NCBI GenBank assembly: GCA_001787205.1
Contig: MFWB01000012.1
Span: 44,172-80,170 of the forward strand
DNA from: Candidatus Nomurabacteria bacterium RIFOXYB1_FULL_39_16
GTDB lineage: Bacteria; Patescibacteriota; Minisyncoccia; Phycocordibacterales; UBA9973
Direction of reading: 5' to 3'
DNA: 35,999 nucleotides
Shown here: positions 1 to 8,373 of the stretch, one piece after another
Position numbering within the stretch: position 1 is the stretch's first letter
How the letters are laid out: each line of letters opens with the position of its first letter
Notes under the pieces: generated by a model
Seen by the model: only the letters and a program-made list of their open reading frames with translations
The model's database searches: none
Told to the model about the DNA's origin: nothing
Position numbers and translations under genes: made by a program

Positions 1-439
1 CCCTTTGGGTCGCAATTTTTTAACCCGAGGAGTCGCCTCCGGCTTGAATTGCACCATGGACGAAGCGAACTCCCTCATTTCTCTTTTTAAAGATGGACAC
101 GCGGAAAAGAGAGTAGCCAAAAAGCTCACCTTGATTATGAAAGAGCTTCAGAAGAAGTGGCTCGAAAAATTCCAAGAATCGTTGGCTAATCTTTCTCACG
201 ATATTTCTATTCCATCCACTATTTATATCGCGATAGATAAAGATTTGGCGGATTTTTTCTCCGAAACGATTAAAAGCGAGCAATTTAGCCAATACACTCT
301 GGCGGAATCAAAATTTGAGGTTGTTTTTTTAAGTACGGAACTACTTCATGGCATAGCCACCTTTAAAGAGCCGATAATCCGTGAGCCATTTCTCATCATT
401 GATTCCATTTACATTAACCGCTTTTTAATTGAAACATAA
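1..439 (+). CDS. C-terminal fragment of a conserved protein, possibly PilM/FtsA-like (5' end outside window)
   Basis: Frame is open to the left window edge; the ORF-track start at 5 is a TTG inside an open frame. Resemblance to CPR PilM/FtsA-like C-termini is from memory only. Confidence 0.45.
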   Translation, partial: PLGRNFLTRGVASGLNCTMDEANSLISLFKDGHAEKRVAKKLTLIMKELQKKWLEKFQESLANLSHDISIPSTIYIAIDKDLADFFSETIKSEQFSQYTLAESKFEVVFLSTELLHGIATFKEPIIREPFLIIDSIYINRFLIET

Positions 440-441
440 AT

Positions 442-1737
442 ATGCCTAAATACCTTTTTGAAGATATGGTAAGGAACAAACGTCTCAAGCAAGGGGCGGG
501 GAAAGAAATTCGGGAAGAAAAAAAAGAACCGGAACCCAAAAAAGAACCTATCTCAGAGATAATATACAAAGTGTCGGAAACAAAAGAGGCTAGAGTTATT
601 TATTCTAAAAGCAGGGGAAGATATATGCTCTGGACTATTGCGGGTATTTCCATAACTTTTTTTCTCTTTGCGCTTTCCTTTTTATTTTCAAACGCAGAAA
701 TTGTGGTGGATCCCAAGACAAGAGAAGTGGTTTTAAATGAAAATTTATCCGCTAACTTAAACTCAAACAGTGGTTTGCCTTTTAACCTGGTAGTTTTTGA
801 CGACACAGAAAGTAAAACCATAAAAGCAACAGGAGAAAAAGATGTGGCTGAAAAAGCAGTGGGTACCGTTATAATTTACAATACTTTCAGCTCCGCCCCT
901 CAGACACTCAGTATAGATACAAGGCTGGAAGGTTCCAACGGTAAGATGTATAAGACAGAAACGAAGACTGTAGTGCCGGGGATGAAAAAGGGAAGTACTA
1001 CTCCCGGTTCGGTTGAAGTGAAGATTTATGCGGCAGAGGCCGGGGAGGAATACAATAGCGTTCCGCTTGATTTTAAGATTTTTGGATTCAAGGGCACACC
1101 GAAATATTCCAAGTTCTACGGCAGGTCTAAGACGGGGACACAGATAACAGGTGGGTTTAAAGGTAGGGTTCCTTCTGTTTCAGAAGAGGAGAAAACAGTC
1201 GCTATGACCGAAATGGAAACAACTCTAAAAGCGAAACTACTTAAAAAGGTAGCTACGCCCGGGTTTGTTTTGTTTAAAGATGCGGTGTTTTTCAATATAG
1301 GTGATGCAGATATTCCATCTGCTACTCTGGAAAACAATCTTGCGACTATTACGCTTAAAGGCACAATTCACGGTATTTTATTTAATGAAGAAAAACTAAC
1401 CAAGAAGATAGCGGAGGATAATATTGAGGAATATGATGGTGCCGAAGTTTATATTCCGAATATCAAAGATTTAGTCTTTACCCCCGGCAACAATCTTACC
1501 TTTGAAGATTTAAAAAGTATAAATTTCAATTTGTCTGGTCCAGTGAAAATTGTCTCCAGGTTGGATGAAGATAAATTCACCACCGACCTTCTCGGTATAT
1601 CAAAAAAGAATTTTATTCAAATCTTGTCTCAATATCCAAATATTGAATCTGCTATCTTAAAACTAAGGTTCCCATGGATGCAATCCATCCCAGACGAAGC
1701 GGAAAATATAAAAGTCATTGTAAATTATCCAAAGTAA
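442..1737 (+). CDS. Membrane-anchored protein with possible baseplate-J-like domain
   Basis: One N-terminal TM segment (YMLWTIAGISITFFLFALSFLF), then a stretch (GTVIIYNTFSS...GSNGKMYKTETKTVVP...GSVEVKIYAAEAGEEYNS) resembling baseplate J-type motifs. Confidence 0.5.
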   Translation: MPKYLFEDMVRNKRLKQGAGKEIREEKKEPEPKKEPISEIIYKVSETKEARVIYSKSRGRYMLWTIAGISITFFLFALSFLFSNAEIVVDPKTREVVLNENLSANLNSNSGLPFNLVVFDDTESKTIKATGEKDVAEKAVGTVIIYNTFSSAPQTLSIDTRLEGSNGKMYKTETKTVVPGMKKGSTTPGSVEVKIYAAEAGEEYNSVPLDFKIFGFKGTPKYSKFYGRSKTGTQITGGFKGRVPSVSEEEKTVAMTEMETTLKAKLLKKVATPGFVLFKDAVFFNIGDADIPSATLENNLATITLKGTIHGILFNEEKLTKKIAEDNIEEYDGAEVYIPNIKDLVFTPGNNLTFEDLKSINFNLSGPVKIVSRLDEDKFTTDLLGISKKNFIQILSQYPNIESAILKLRFPWMQSIPDEAENIKVIVNYPK

Positions 1738-1741
1738 CCCC

Positions 1742-1770
1742 TTGACGTCGTTGGGTAATTTTATTATAGT
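1742..1770 (+). promoter_or_regulatory. Predicted sigma70-type promoter for infA (TTGACG-N17-TATAGT)
   Basis: -35 TTGACG 1742-1747, 17 nt spacer, -10 TATAGT 1765-1770; start codon at 1785. Confidence 0.7.
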
Positions 1771-1784
1771 TATAGTACATATAC

Positions 1785-2030
1785 ATGAGTGATTCAAAAA
1801 ATGAAAAAATTGTGACGGCCAGAGGAGTTGTTACCGAAGCGTTGCCTTCTACTTTATTCCGAGTGAAAATGAAAGACAGTAATGCAGAAAATGGGGAGGA
1901 TGAGAAAGAAATTCTGGCGTATCTGGGAGGTAAAATGCGTATGCATAGAATCAAGGTTTTAATAGGAGATTCGGTGGAGGTCGTGCTCGATTCTTATGGT
2001 GGCAAAGGTAGAATAGTAAAAAGGTTGTAA
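1785..2030 (+). CDS. infA: Translation initiation factor IF-1
   Basis: ARGVVTEALPSTLFRVKM...EILAYLGGKMRMHRIKVLIGDSVEV, the S1/OB-fold IF-1 signature. Confidence 0.95.
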   Translation: MSDSKNEKIVTARGVVTEALPSTLFRVKMKDSNAENGEDEKEILAYLGGKMRMHRIKVLIGDSVEVVLDSYGGKGRIVKRL

Positions 2031-2053
2031 TTTTTTTGATAATGGTGTATTAT
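2025..2053 (+). promoter_or_regulatory. Predicted promoter for rpmJ-rpsM-rpsK-rpsD-rpoA cluster (TTGTAA-N17-TATTAT)
   Basis: -35 2025-2030, 17 nt spacer, -10 2048-2053; leaves a leader of about 100 nt before rpmJ. Confidence 0.5.
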
Positions 2054-2087
2054 ACTCAGTACGGTTTGTAAAAGGTTATAACGCTGA

Positions 2088-2113
2088 AAAAATAAGGGTT
2101 TTTCCTTGTTTTT
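2088..2113 (+). promoter_or_regulatory. Terminator-like leader hairpin upstream of rpmJ
   Basis: AAAAATAAGG-GTTTTT-CCTTGTTTTT, 10 bp stem with one G-U pair, U-rich right arm. Confidence 0.4.
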
Positions 2114-2163
2114 CTTCTGTTATGTAGTCTTTTTGAACAAAAGAGTGTGAAAAGAAATTTTTT

Positions 2164-2274
2164 ATGAAAATAAAATCATCCGTAAAAAAAATTTGTGATA
2201 ATTGTAAAATGGTCAGACGAGCCAGGCATTTAAGAATAATTTGTACTAACCCTAAACACAAACAAAAACAATAA
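2164..2274 (+). CDS. rpmJ: Ribosomal protein bL36
   Basis: Manual translation [36 protein letters not shown]; CxxC...C...H pattern of L36. Absent from the supplied ORF track because it is short. Confidence 0.93.
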   Translation: MKIKSSVKKICDNCKMVRRARHLRIICTNPKHKQKQ

Positions 2275-2277
2275 TTT

Positions 2278-2658
2278 ATGAGAATTCTAGGAATCACAGT
2301 ACCAAACGAAAAAAGACTTGAGATTGGCTTGACCTGTCTGTATGGTATAGGCATTTCGTCTGCCCGCAAGATCTTGGACCAAGTCGGCATTGACCGCGGA
2401 AAGAAAGCCAAGGATTTAACTCCAGATGAGGAAAACAAAATTCGTCTTCTTGTGGAGAAAATTCCGATTGAAGGAAATTTGAAACGAGAAACAGCCGCTA
2501 ACATAAAAAGATTGAAAGATATTAAAAGTTACAGAGGTGTCCGTCATATGAAGAGATTGCCTGTTCGCGGACAGCGCACCAAGACAAATTCCAGAACGGT
2601 AAGGGGTAACGTCAGAAAGACGATGGCCTCAGGTAAGAGAAAGGAAAGCAAGACATAA
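2278..2658 (+). CDS. rpsM: Ribosomal protein uS13
   Basis: MRILGITVPNEKRLEIGLTCLYGIG...SYRGVRHMKRLPVRGQRTKTNSRTVRG. Confidence 0.97.
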   Translation: MRILGITVPNEKRLEIGLTCLYGIGISSARKILDQVGIDRGKKAKDLTPDEENKIRLLVEKIPIEGNLKRETAANIKRLKDIKSYRGVRHMKRLPVRGQRTKTNSRTVRGNVRKTMASGKRKESKT

Positions 2659-2662
2659 TTTT

Positions 2663-3115
2663 ATGGCAAAGACCAAAACAACAACTGAAGAAGAGAAAAA
2701 AGTGGAAGGAGCACCGGAAGAGATGACAGGAGAAGAAAAAAAGGCTCCATCCAAGACACCAAAGAAGAAAATAGTCTCAGGTGTTTTGCACGTTGAAGCG
2801 ACCTTCAATAATACGAAAGTTCTTTTTTCAGACAAAATAGGCAACACCTTGTTCTGGGGAAGTGCTGGTGCAATGGGTTTCAGAGGAGCTAAAAAGGGAA
2901 CCCCGTTTGCCGCTTCCAAGGTGGGTGATGTGATTGGCGGTAAGGCTGCAGCCCTAGGGGTGAAAGATGCGGATGTGGTCATTCTGGGAGTCGGTTCTGG
3001 ACGCGAACCCGCAGTCAGAGCATTTATGGCTCATGGCATTGAAGTCACTTCCATATTAGACGCTACACCGGTGCCTCACAACGGACCGAAGGCCAAGAAG
3101 CCAAGAAGAGTATAA
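2663..3115 (+). CDS. rpsK: Ribosomal protein uS11 with charged N-terminal extension
   Basis: GVLHVEATFNNTKVLFSD...VGSGREPAVRAF...ILDATPVPHNGPKAKKPRRV. Confidence 0.96.
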   Translation: MAKTKTTTEEEKKVEGAPEEMTGEEKKAPSKTPKKKIVSGVLHVEATFNNTKVLFSDKIGNTLFWGSAGAMGFRGAKKGTPFAASKVGDVIGGKAAALGVKDADVVILGVGSGREPAVRAFMAHGIEVTSILDATPVPHNGPKAKKPRRV

Positions 3116-3120
3116 AGATA

Positions 3121-3152
3121 AATTACGAATTAAAAATTACGAATTACGAATT
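3121..3152. repeat. Short AT-rich direct repeats of AATTACGAATT
   Basis: AATTACGAATTaaaAATTACGAATTACGAATT in the rpsK-rpsD gap. Confidence 0.7.
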
Positions 3153-3157
3153 CAAGT

Positions 3158-3760
3158 ATGATAAGTAAACCAAAATTTAAAATTTGCAGAAGGTTGGGTC
3201 CAGGAGTTTATGACAAATGTCAGACTTCCAAGTTTGCCGCAGCTTCCACCAAGACTCTACCGGGAGGAAAGAGACCGAAAGCTCCCACTGAGTACGGAGC
3301 TCAACTCATAGAAAAGCAGAAGACACGTTTTTCATACGGGATATCGGAACGTCAACTATCCAACTACGTCAAGAAAGTTTCTCATATCAAGGGCGCAGGC
3401 ACCGCGGAAAAATTATATGAAAATCTTGAATCTCGCCTCGATAACGCCGTTTATAGAATGGGGCTCGGGGTAAGCAGGCGCGCCACCAGACAAATGGTTT
3501 CTCATGGACATTTTATTGTGAATAATCACAGAGTGACTATCCCTTCTTACGAACTAAAGACTGGAGATGTTGTGAAAATCCGCGAGGGAAGTAAAGTCAA
3601 GAAAATTTTCGCTAATTTGGCGGACAGGTTGAAAGACTACAGTGCTCCGACTTGGGTGGCGTTTGATTTGAATACTATGGAAGGGCGCATTTTAGCCAAA
3701 CCAAAAAACATTGAAACATTTTTAGACCTTAACGCCGTACTTGAATTTTACAGCCGTTAA
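3158..3760 (+). CDS. rpsD: Ribosomal protein uS4
   Basis: YGISERQLSNYVKK...LESRLDNAVYRMGLGVSRRATRQMVSHGHFIVNNHRVTIPSY, the S4 domain. Confidence 0.96.
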   Translation: MISKPKFKICRRLGPGVYDKCQTSKFAAASTKTLPGGKRPKAPTEYGAQLIEKQKTRFSYGISERQLSNYVKKVSHIKGAGTAEKLYENLESRLDNAVYRMGLGVSRRATRQMVSHGHFIVNNHRVTIPSYELKTGDVVKIREGSKVKKIFANLADRLKDYSAPTWVAFDLNTMEGRILAKPKNIETFLDLNAVLEFYSR

Positions 3761-3808
3761 ATTTACTTGTTTGTATTATTAAAATTAAAAGCTAACTTTT
3801 TTAAAATT

Positions 3809-4783
3809 ATGCCTGAATATAAAATAATTATGCCTTCCAAGCCTCGTGTAGTTGAGGAAAACGGCAATAAAGGAGTATTTGAAATAGACGGCCTATACCC
3901 TGGATACGGGCACACTCTCGGCAACAGTCTAAGAAGAATAATTCTTTCTTCTTTACCTGGAGCGAGCGTCACTTCTATTAAGATTGACGGTGTTTCGCAT
4001 GAATTTCAGACAATGGATGGCATTAAAGAAGACGTAATTGTAATGATTTTAAATCTGAAGAAAACTCGTTTCAAAATGATATCCGACGAACCACAGACAG
4101 TAACTCTTTCCATTAAAGGACCGAAGGAAATCTTGGCGGGAGACATCAAGACCGGAGGACAAGTGGAAATATTGAATCCAGAGCTTCATATTGCTGAAGT
4201 TACCGGCAAGGTAAATTTAAATATAGAAATGAAGATTGAGAAGGGTCTGGGCTTCATCGCGAAAGAAGTTTTCCAAAAAGAAAAAGTGGATGTCGGTACT
4301 ATTGCGGTGGATGCGATCTTTACTCCGATTCGCCGAGTGGCTTATGAAGTTGAAAATATGCGCGTTGGCGATAAGACCAACCACAACCGTCTCCGAATTT
4401 CTATTGAAACCGATGGCACCCTCACTCCTCGTGAAGCATTGTCTCGCTCTATTGAAATTATGATCAACCAGCTGAAAGCTATTGTTGATTTTAAAGAACC
4501 GGAAGAAGAAATAAAGATAAGTAAAAAAGTTTCCAAGGAAGAAGAAGAGGAAAAAGACGAGAAGAAGGGGGAAGACTTCGCGGATGTGTTAAAGACTCGC
4601 ACAGACAGTCTGGACCTCTCCACCAGGACATTGAATGCTTTGACTTCCGCCAACATCAGAACTCTGGGAGGACTTGCTCGCAAGAAAAGAGAAGATTTAC
4701 TTGAGGTAGAGGGTATCGGTGAAAAAGGAATTACAGAAATTAAAAAAGTTTTGAATAAATTTGGCCTGAATTTAAAAGAGTAA
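3809..4783 (+). CDS. rpoA: RNA polymerase subunit alpha
   Basis: GYGHTLGNSLRRIILSSLPGASVTSIKIDGVSHEF plus C-terminal alpha-CTD. Start set at ATG 3809 rather than the ORF-track start at 3767. Confidence 0.95.
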   Translation: MPEYKIIMPSKPRVVEENGNKGVFEIDGLYPGYGHTLGNSLRRIILSSLPGASVTSIKIDGVSHEFQTMDGIKEDVIVMILNLKKTRFKMISDEPQTVTLSIKGPKEILAGDIKTGGQVEILNPELHIAEVTGKVNLNIEMKIEKGLGFIAKEVFQKEKVDVGTIAVDAIFTPIRRVAYEVENMRVGDKTNHNRLRISIETDGTLTPREALSRSIEIMINQLKAIVDFKEPEEEIKISKKVSKEEEEEKDEKKGEDFADVLKTRTDSLDLSTRTLNALTSANIRTLGGLARKKREDLLEVEGIGEKGITEIKKVLNKFGLNLKE

Positions 4784-4807
4784 TTATGCATTTGAAAGAA
4801 TAATTTT

Positions 4808-5161
4808 ATGCGACACCACAACAATACAAGAAAATTCGGCAGAGACAAGACCCAAAAGCGCGCATTGCTTAATTCATTAGCGCTCAACTTGATAGTGCGT
4901 GAAAAAATCAAGACCACCGAACCGAAAGCTAAAGAGTTGCGACCTTTCATAGAAAAGCTGGTCACTCGCGCTAAAAAGAATGATTTGGCTACTCGCAGAA
5001 CCATCATCGCTAAACTATCCAGTAGTAATAAGGGAGTAAAAAAGCTTTTTGAAGTTCTGGCGCCCAAATACGCTGACAAAAAGGGGGGATATACCAGAGT
5101 TTTGAAATTGGGAGCCCGAAAGTCGGACGGCGCCAAGATGGCGATTATAGAATTTGTTTAA
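4808..5161 (+). CDS. rplQ: Ribosomal protein bL17
   Basis: MRHHNNTRKFGRDKTQKRALLNSLALNLI...GGYTRVLKLGARKSDGAKMAIIEFV. Confidence 0.96.
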   Translation: MRHHNNTRKFGRDKTQKRALLNSLALNLIVREKIKTTEPKAKELRPFIEKLVTRAKKNDLATRRTIIAKLSSSNKGVKKLFEVLAPKYADKKGGYTRVLKLGARKSDGAKMAIIEFV

Positions 5162-5180
5162 TTTTCAATAATAGTTTAGT

Positions 5181-5558
5181 ATGAAAAACGCAATGAAAAA
5201 AACAGAAGTAAAAGAAATGAAAACGATAGACGCAAGCGGAATGGCGCTCGGTAGGGTGGCAAGTACTGTGGCTATGTCCTTGATGGGTAAGACCAAGGCG
5301 ACTTTTGAACGCAACAAGTATTCCGGTTTCCCAGTGAAAGTCATCAATGCTTCCAAGCTTCGCATCACAGCCAAGAAATTAGATGAAATTTTCCATACTA
5401 GATATTCAGGAATGAGAGGCGGACTTCGTGTCTTAAAAGGCACAGAAACGGCGGAGAAAAAGGGTTTAAAAGAATTAATCAAGCTCGCGACATTTCAGAT
5501 GCTTCCGGATAACAAATTACGCAGAGTGATGATGAAACATTTAACAATTGAAGACTAG
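5181..5558 (+). CDS. rplM: Ribosomal protein uL13
   Basis: IDASGMALGRVASTVAMSLMGK...MLPDNKLRRVMMKHLTIED. Confidence 0.92.
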   Translation: MKNAMKKTEVKEMKTIDASGMALGRVASTVAMSLMGKTKATFERNKYSGFPVKVINASKLRITAKKLDEIFHTRYSGMRGGLRVLKGTETAEKKGLKELIKLATFQMLPDNKLRRVMMKHLTIED

Positions 5559-5584
5559 CGCCAAGCGTAATTTTACTAAATTAT

Positions 5585-6025
5585 ATGGATAAAGACAAAA
5601 AAGAAGTACAGACAAAAGATAAATACATAGAAGCGATTGGAAGACGTAAAACTTCCACAGCTAGAGTGCGTATCAAGCAGTCCGCGAAGACTCATTTTAT
5701 TGTAAACGACAAAGAGGCGAAAGAATTTTTCAAAACAGAAGTAGAACGCCGTTTGATACTGGATCCAATAATGAAAGGTATTCCGGCGAGCGGGACCAAG
5801 TCCGATACGAAATGGAGTGTGGAAGCGCATGTTTCGGGTGGAGGATTTCATTCCCAAGCTGAAGCGGTTCGCCATGGATTGGCTAGAGCTCTTATCTTGT
5901 CAGACATAGCTTTACGTGGAAGTATGAAGACTTTAGGATATCTAAAACGTGACCCAAGAGCAAAAGAACGAAGAAAATTCGGTCTCAAGAAAGCAAGGAA
6001 GGCACCACAATGGTCCAAACGTTAA
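5585..6025 (+). CDS. rpsI: Ribosomal protein uS9
   Basis: EAIGRRKTSTARVRI...GGGFHSQAEAVRHGLARAL...RDPRAKERRKFGLKKARKAPQWSKR. Confidence 0.96.
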   Translation: MDKDKKEVQTKDKYIEAIGRRKTSTARVRIKQSAKTHFIVNDKEAKEFFKTEVERRLILDPIMKGIPASGTKSDTKWSVEAHVSGGGFHSQAEAVRHGLARALILSDIALRGSMKTLGYLKRDPRAKERRKFGLKKARKAPQWSKR

Positions 6026-6033
6026 AAAACTAG

Positions 6034-6065
6034 AAAAATACCCCTTGAAAATAGGGGTATTTTTT
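6034..6065 (+). terminator. Rho-independent terminator after rpsI
   Basis: AAAATACCCC-TTGAAAAT-AGGGGTATTTTTT stem followed by T-run. Confidence 0.85.
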
Positions 6066-6079
6066 GTTAGTATGGATAT

Positions 6080-6700
6080 ATGAGCGATGAAGAAGAAAAG
6101 AAAGATATTGAAAACAAACCCCTCGAGGCTGCTCGGGGTGATTCTGCTGAATCAGAAGCAGAAGTTCTTGAATTTGAATTTAACGAAGACGGGGAAGAGG
6201 ATTTGAAGAAAACTCTAAAAAAATTCAGGGCTGATTTAAAGCAGTTAAAGAAAGAAAAAGAAGAATACCTTACCGGTTGGCAGAAAGAGCGGGCAGACTT
6301 TGCCAATTATCGCAAACAAGAAGAAGAAAGGAGGGCAAACTTTTCGGAAAGTGTGCGAGAGCGAATTCTCACTCGTTTTTTAACAGTCGTTGATAGTTTC
6401 AATATGGCCTTTGCGAACAAAGAAGCTTGGGAAAAAGTTGATGCTAATTGGCGCAGAGGAGTGGAGTATATTTATTCCCAGATGAATACAATTTTTGAAG
6501 AATACGGGGTGAAGCCTGTCGGAGAAGAAGGAGAAATCTTTGACCCAAATATTCATCAATCCATAGAAATGATAGAAACTGACAAAAAAGAACAAGATCA
6601 CAAAGTGGCGAAAGTAATTCAAAAAGGATATAAACTAGGCGAACGCATTATGCGTCCCGCTCGAGTTAACGTGTATGAATACAAAGAATCCGCCAACTAG
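6080..6700 (+). CDS. grpE: Nucleotide exchange factor GrpE
   Basis: Coiled-coil followed by WQKERADFANYRKQEEERR...FDPNIHQSIEMIET...KVIQKGYKLGERIMRPARVNV. Confidence 0.93.
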   Translation: MSDEEEKKDIENKPLEAARGDSAESEAEVLEFEFNEDGEEDLKKTLKKFRADLKQLKKEKEEYLTGWQKERADFANYRKQEEERRANFSESVRERILTRFLTVVDSFNMAFANKEAWEKVDANWRRGVEYIYSQMNTIFEEYGVKPVGEEGEIFDPNIHQSIEMIETDKKEQDHKVAKVIQKGYKLGERIMRPARVNVYEYKESAN

Positions 6701-8333
6701 AGTCTGTGAACACTGTCAACAAAACTTCACAATATCAGATGAAGAGCTAGCTTTGTATAAAAAAGTCGGTTTAAAAGTTCCTGGGTTGTGTTGTGAATGT
6801 CGGTGGAAAAAATATCTTTCGTTTGCTCCTTTTGGTAAATTTAGAAAAGGAAAATCTGATCTCTCGGGGGAAAATTTTATTACAGTTTTACCAGTCAATG
6901 CTCGTTTCCCGATCTATGCTTCTCACGAATGGTGGGGAGACGGCTGGGATCCAATATCTTTTGGACAGGAGTATAATTCGCAAAAATCGTTTTTTACACA
7001 GTTGAAAGAATTACAGGAAAAGGTTCCTCGTCCACACCAAGGTGGCAAAAATAACTTTAACTGTGACTGGTGTGAGGATGTATGGGAGTCAAAAAATTGC
7101 TATTTATCAAGAGCCCTTTTTAAATGTGAAAATCTTAGTTATGGTTACCGAGTTTTAACAAGTAAAGATTCTTTTGATTTAGTTTACTGTTTTGATCTTC
7201 AGAGGTCTTATAATTGTCTTTTTTGCCACAATTCTTTTAATTTAAATTTTTCCGAAAATTCCAAAGATTGTGTTGATTCTAACTTTCTTTTTGATTGTCG
7301 CAATTGCCAAAATTGTACTATGAGCTGGAATCTTAGGAATAAACGTTATTGTATAAGAAATGTGCAATATACTAAAGAAGAGTATGAAAAAGAACTGGCA
7401 AAGTTTAATTTTGGTTCATACAAAAATATAGTTATATTAAAGGAAGAATTTAAAAGAATTTTAAAAAATGAAGCAGTTCATCGAGAAAATTTTAATATTA
7501 AAACTACTAATTCTACAGGGAATTATATGACTAATTGCGACAAATGCATAAATGTTTTTTCCTGGGAAAATTCGCAAAATTGTCAGAATTGTATAAGGGG
7601 TTTAAACTCTAAAGATTCTATTGATCAAGCTTTTACCTGGAATACTGAAAATTCTGGCAATAACGGAACTGTCGATGGTGGTTACCAAATAAAACACTCC
7701 GCGCATTCTGTGGGTAGGTATTCTGAGTATATAGATAACTGTCTTGAGGTAGAATATTGTTTTGGGTGTGTTGGTTTAAGAAAAAAGAAATATTGTATTT
7801 TAAACAAACAATACACAAAAGAAGAATATGAAAAATTGAAAGCAAAAATTGTTTTAGATATGGGGGAAGAATATGGAGAATTTTTTCCATATTCTATGGG
7901 TATTTGCGACTATAATTTTTCGGCAAGTATACTTTATTTTCCCCAAACAACTAAAGAAGAAATATTGAGGGAAGGTGGCTATTGGTCCGAAGAGGATTTT
8001 TCTTCTGAAGATGGAATTTCATCTCTAGAACTCCCCGATGCAATTAAGGACACTGATTTGGGTATTTGTAATCAGGCCTTGATTTGCCCACAAACTCATT
8101 ATAGATTTAATATCTCACAATCAGAATTTGAATTTCATAAAAACAATAATTTTGCTTTGCCACGCGAACATTTTGACAGGAGAATGTTAGAACCCGCGCG
8201 CAAGATGGTAGTATCAAAAAGTTATCCATATAAATGTTTTTATTGTCAAAAGGATATTGAGGCGTATTATTTACCGGAATGGCATTATCAAAAAATAGCC
8301 TGTGAGGAATGCTATAAACAAAATATTGCCTAA
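6675..8333 (+). CDS. Zinc-ribbon / 12-residue-repeat protein, paralog 1
   Basis: N-terminal CEHC...CCEC, motif GDGWDPISFGQEY, Cys/Asn/Ser repeats, LRNKRYCIRNVQYTKEEYEKE, C-terminal CFYC...CEEC. Overlaps the 3' end of grpE by 26 nt. Confidence 0.85.
   Translation: MNTKNPPTRVCEHCQQNFTISDEELALYKKVGLKVPGLCCECRWKKYLSFAPFGKFRKGKSDLSGENFITVLPVNARFPIYASHEWWGDGWDPISFGQEYNSQKSFFTQLKELQEKVPRPHQGGKNNFNCDWCEDVWESKNCYLSRALFKCENLSYGYRVLTSKDSFDLVYCFDLQRSYNCLFCHNSFNLNFSENSKDCVDSNFLFDCRNCQNCTMSWNLRNKRYCIRNVQYTKEEYEKELAKFNFGSYKNIVILKEEFKRILKNEAVHRENFNIKTTNSTGNYMTNCDKCINVFSWENSQNCQNCIRGLNSKDSIDQAFTWNTENSGNNGTVDGGYQIKHSAHSVGRYSEYIDNCLEVEYCFGCVGLRKKKYCILNKQYTKEEYEKLKAKIVLDMGEEYGEFFPYSMGICDYNFSASILYFPQTTKEEILREGGYWSEEDFSSEDGISSLELPDAIKDTDLGICNQALICPQTHYRFNISQSEFEFHKNNNFALPREHFDRRMLEPARKMVVSKSYPYKCFYCQKDIEAYYLPEWHYQKIACEECYKQNIA
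7089..7376 (+). repeat. Array 1 of paralog 1: eight 12-residue repeats (coding)
   Basis: SKNCYLSRALFK/CENLSYGYRVLT/SKDSFDLVYCFD/LQRSYNCLFCHN/SFNLNFSENSKD/CVDSNFLFDCRN/CQNCTMSWNLRN/KRYCIRNVQYTK. Confidence 0.75.
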
Positions 8334-8373
8334 TACATATATCAGCGATAGCGTAAATATGTAAATTAAAATT

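Noticed and set aside
3121-3152. Possible CRISPR-like repeat array
   Set aside because: Units are about 11 nt AT-rich direct repeats without spacers; more like simple sequence or a small intergenic repeat.
4342-5136. Minus-strand 264-aa ORF across rpoA/rplQ
   Set aside because: Antisense to two conserved genes; low-complexity Ser/Phe-rich translation typical of shadow ORFs.
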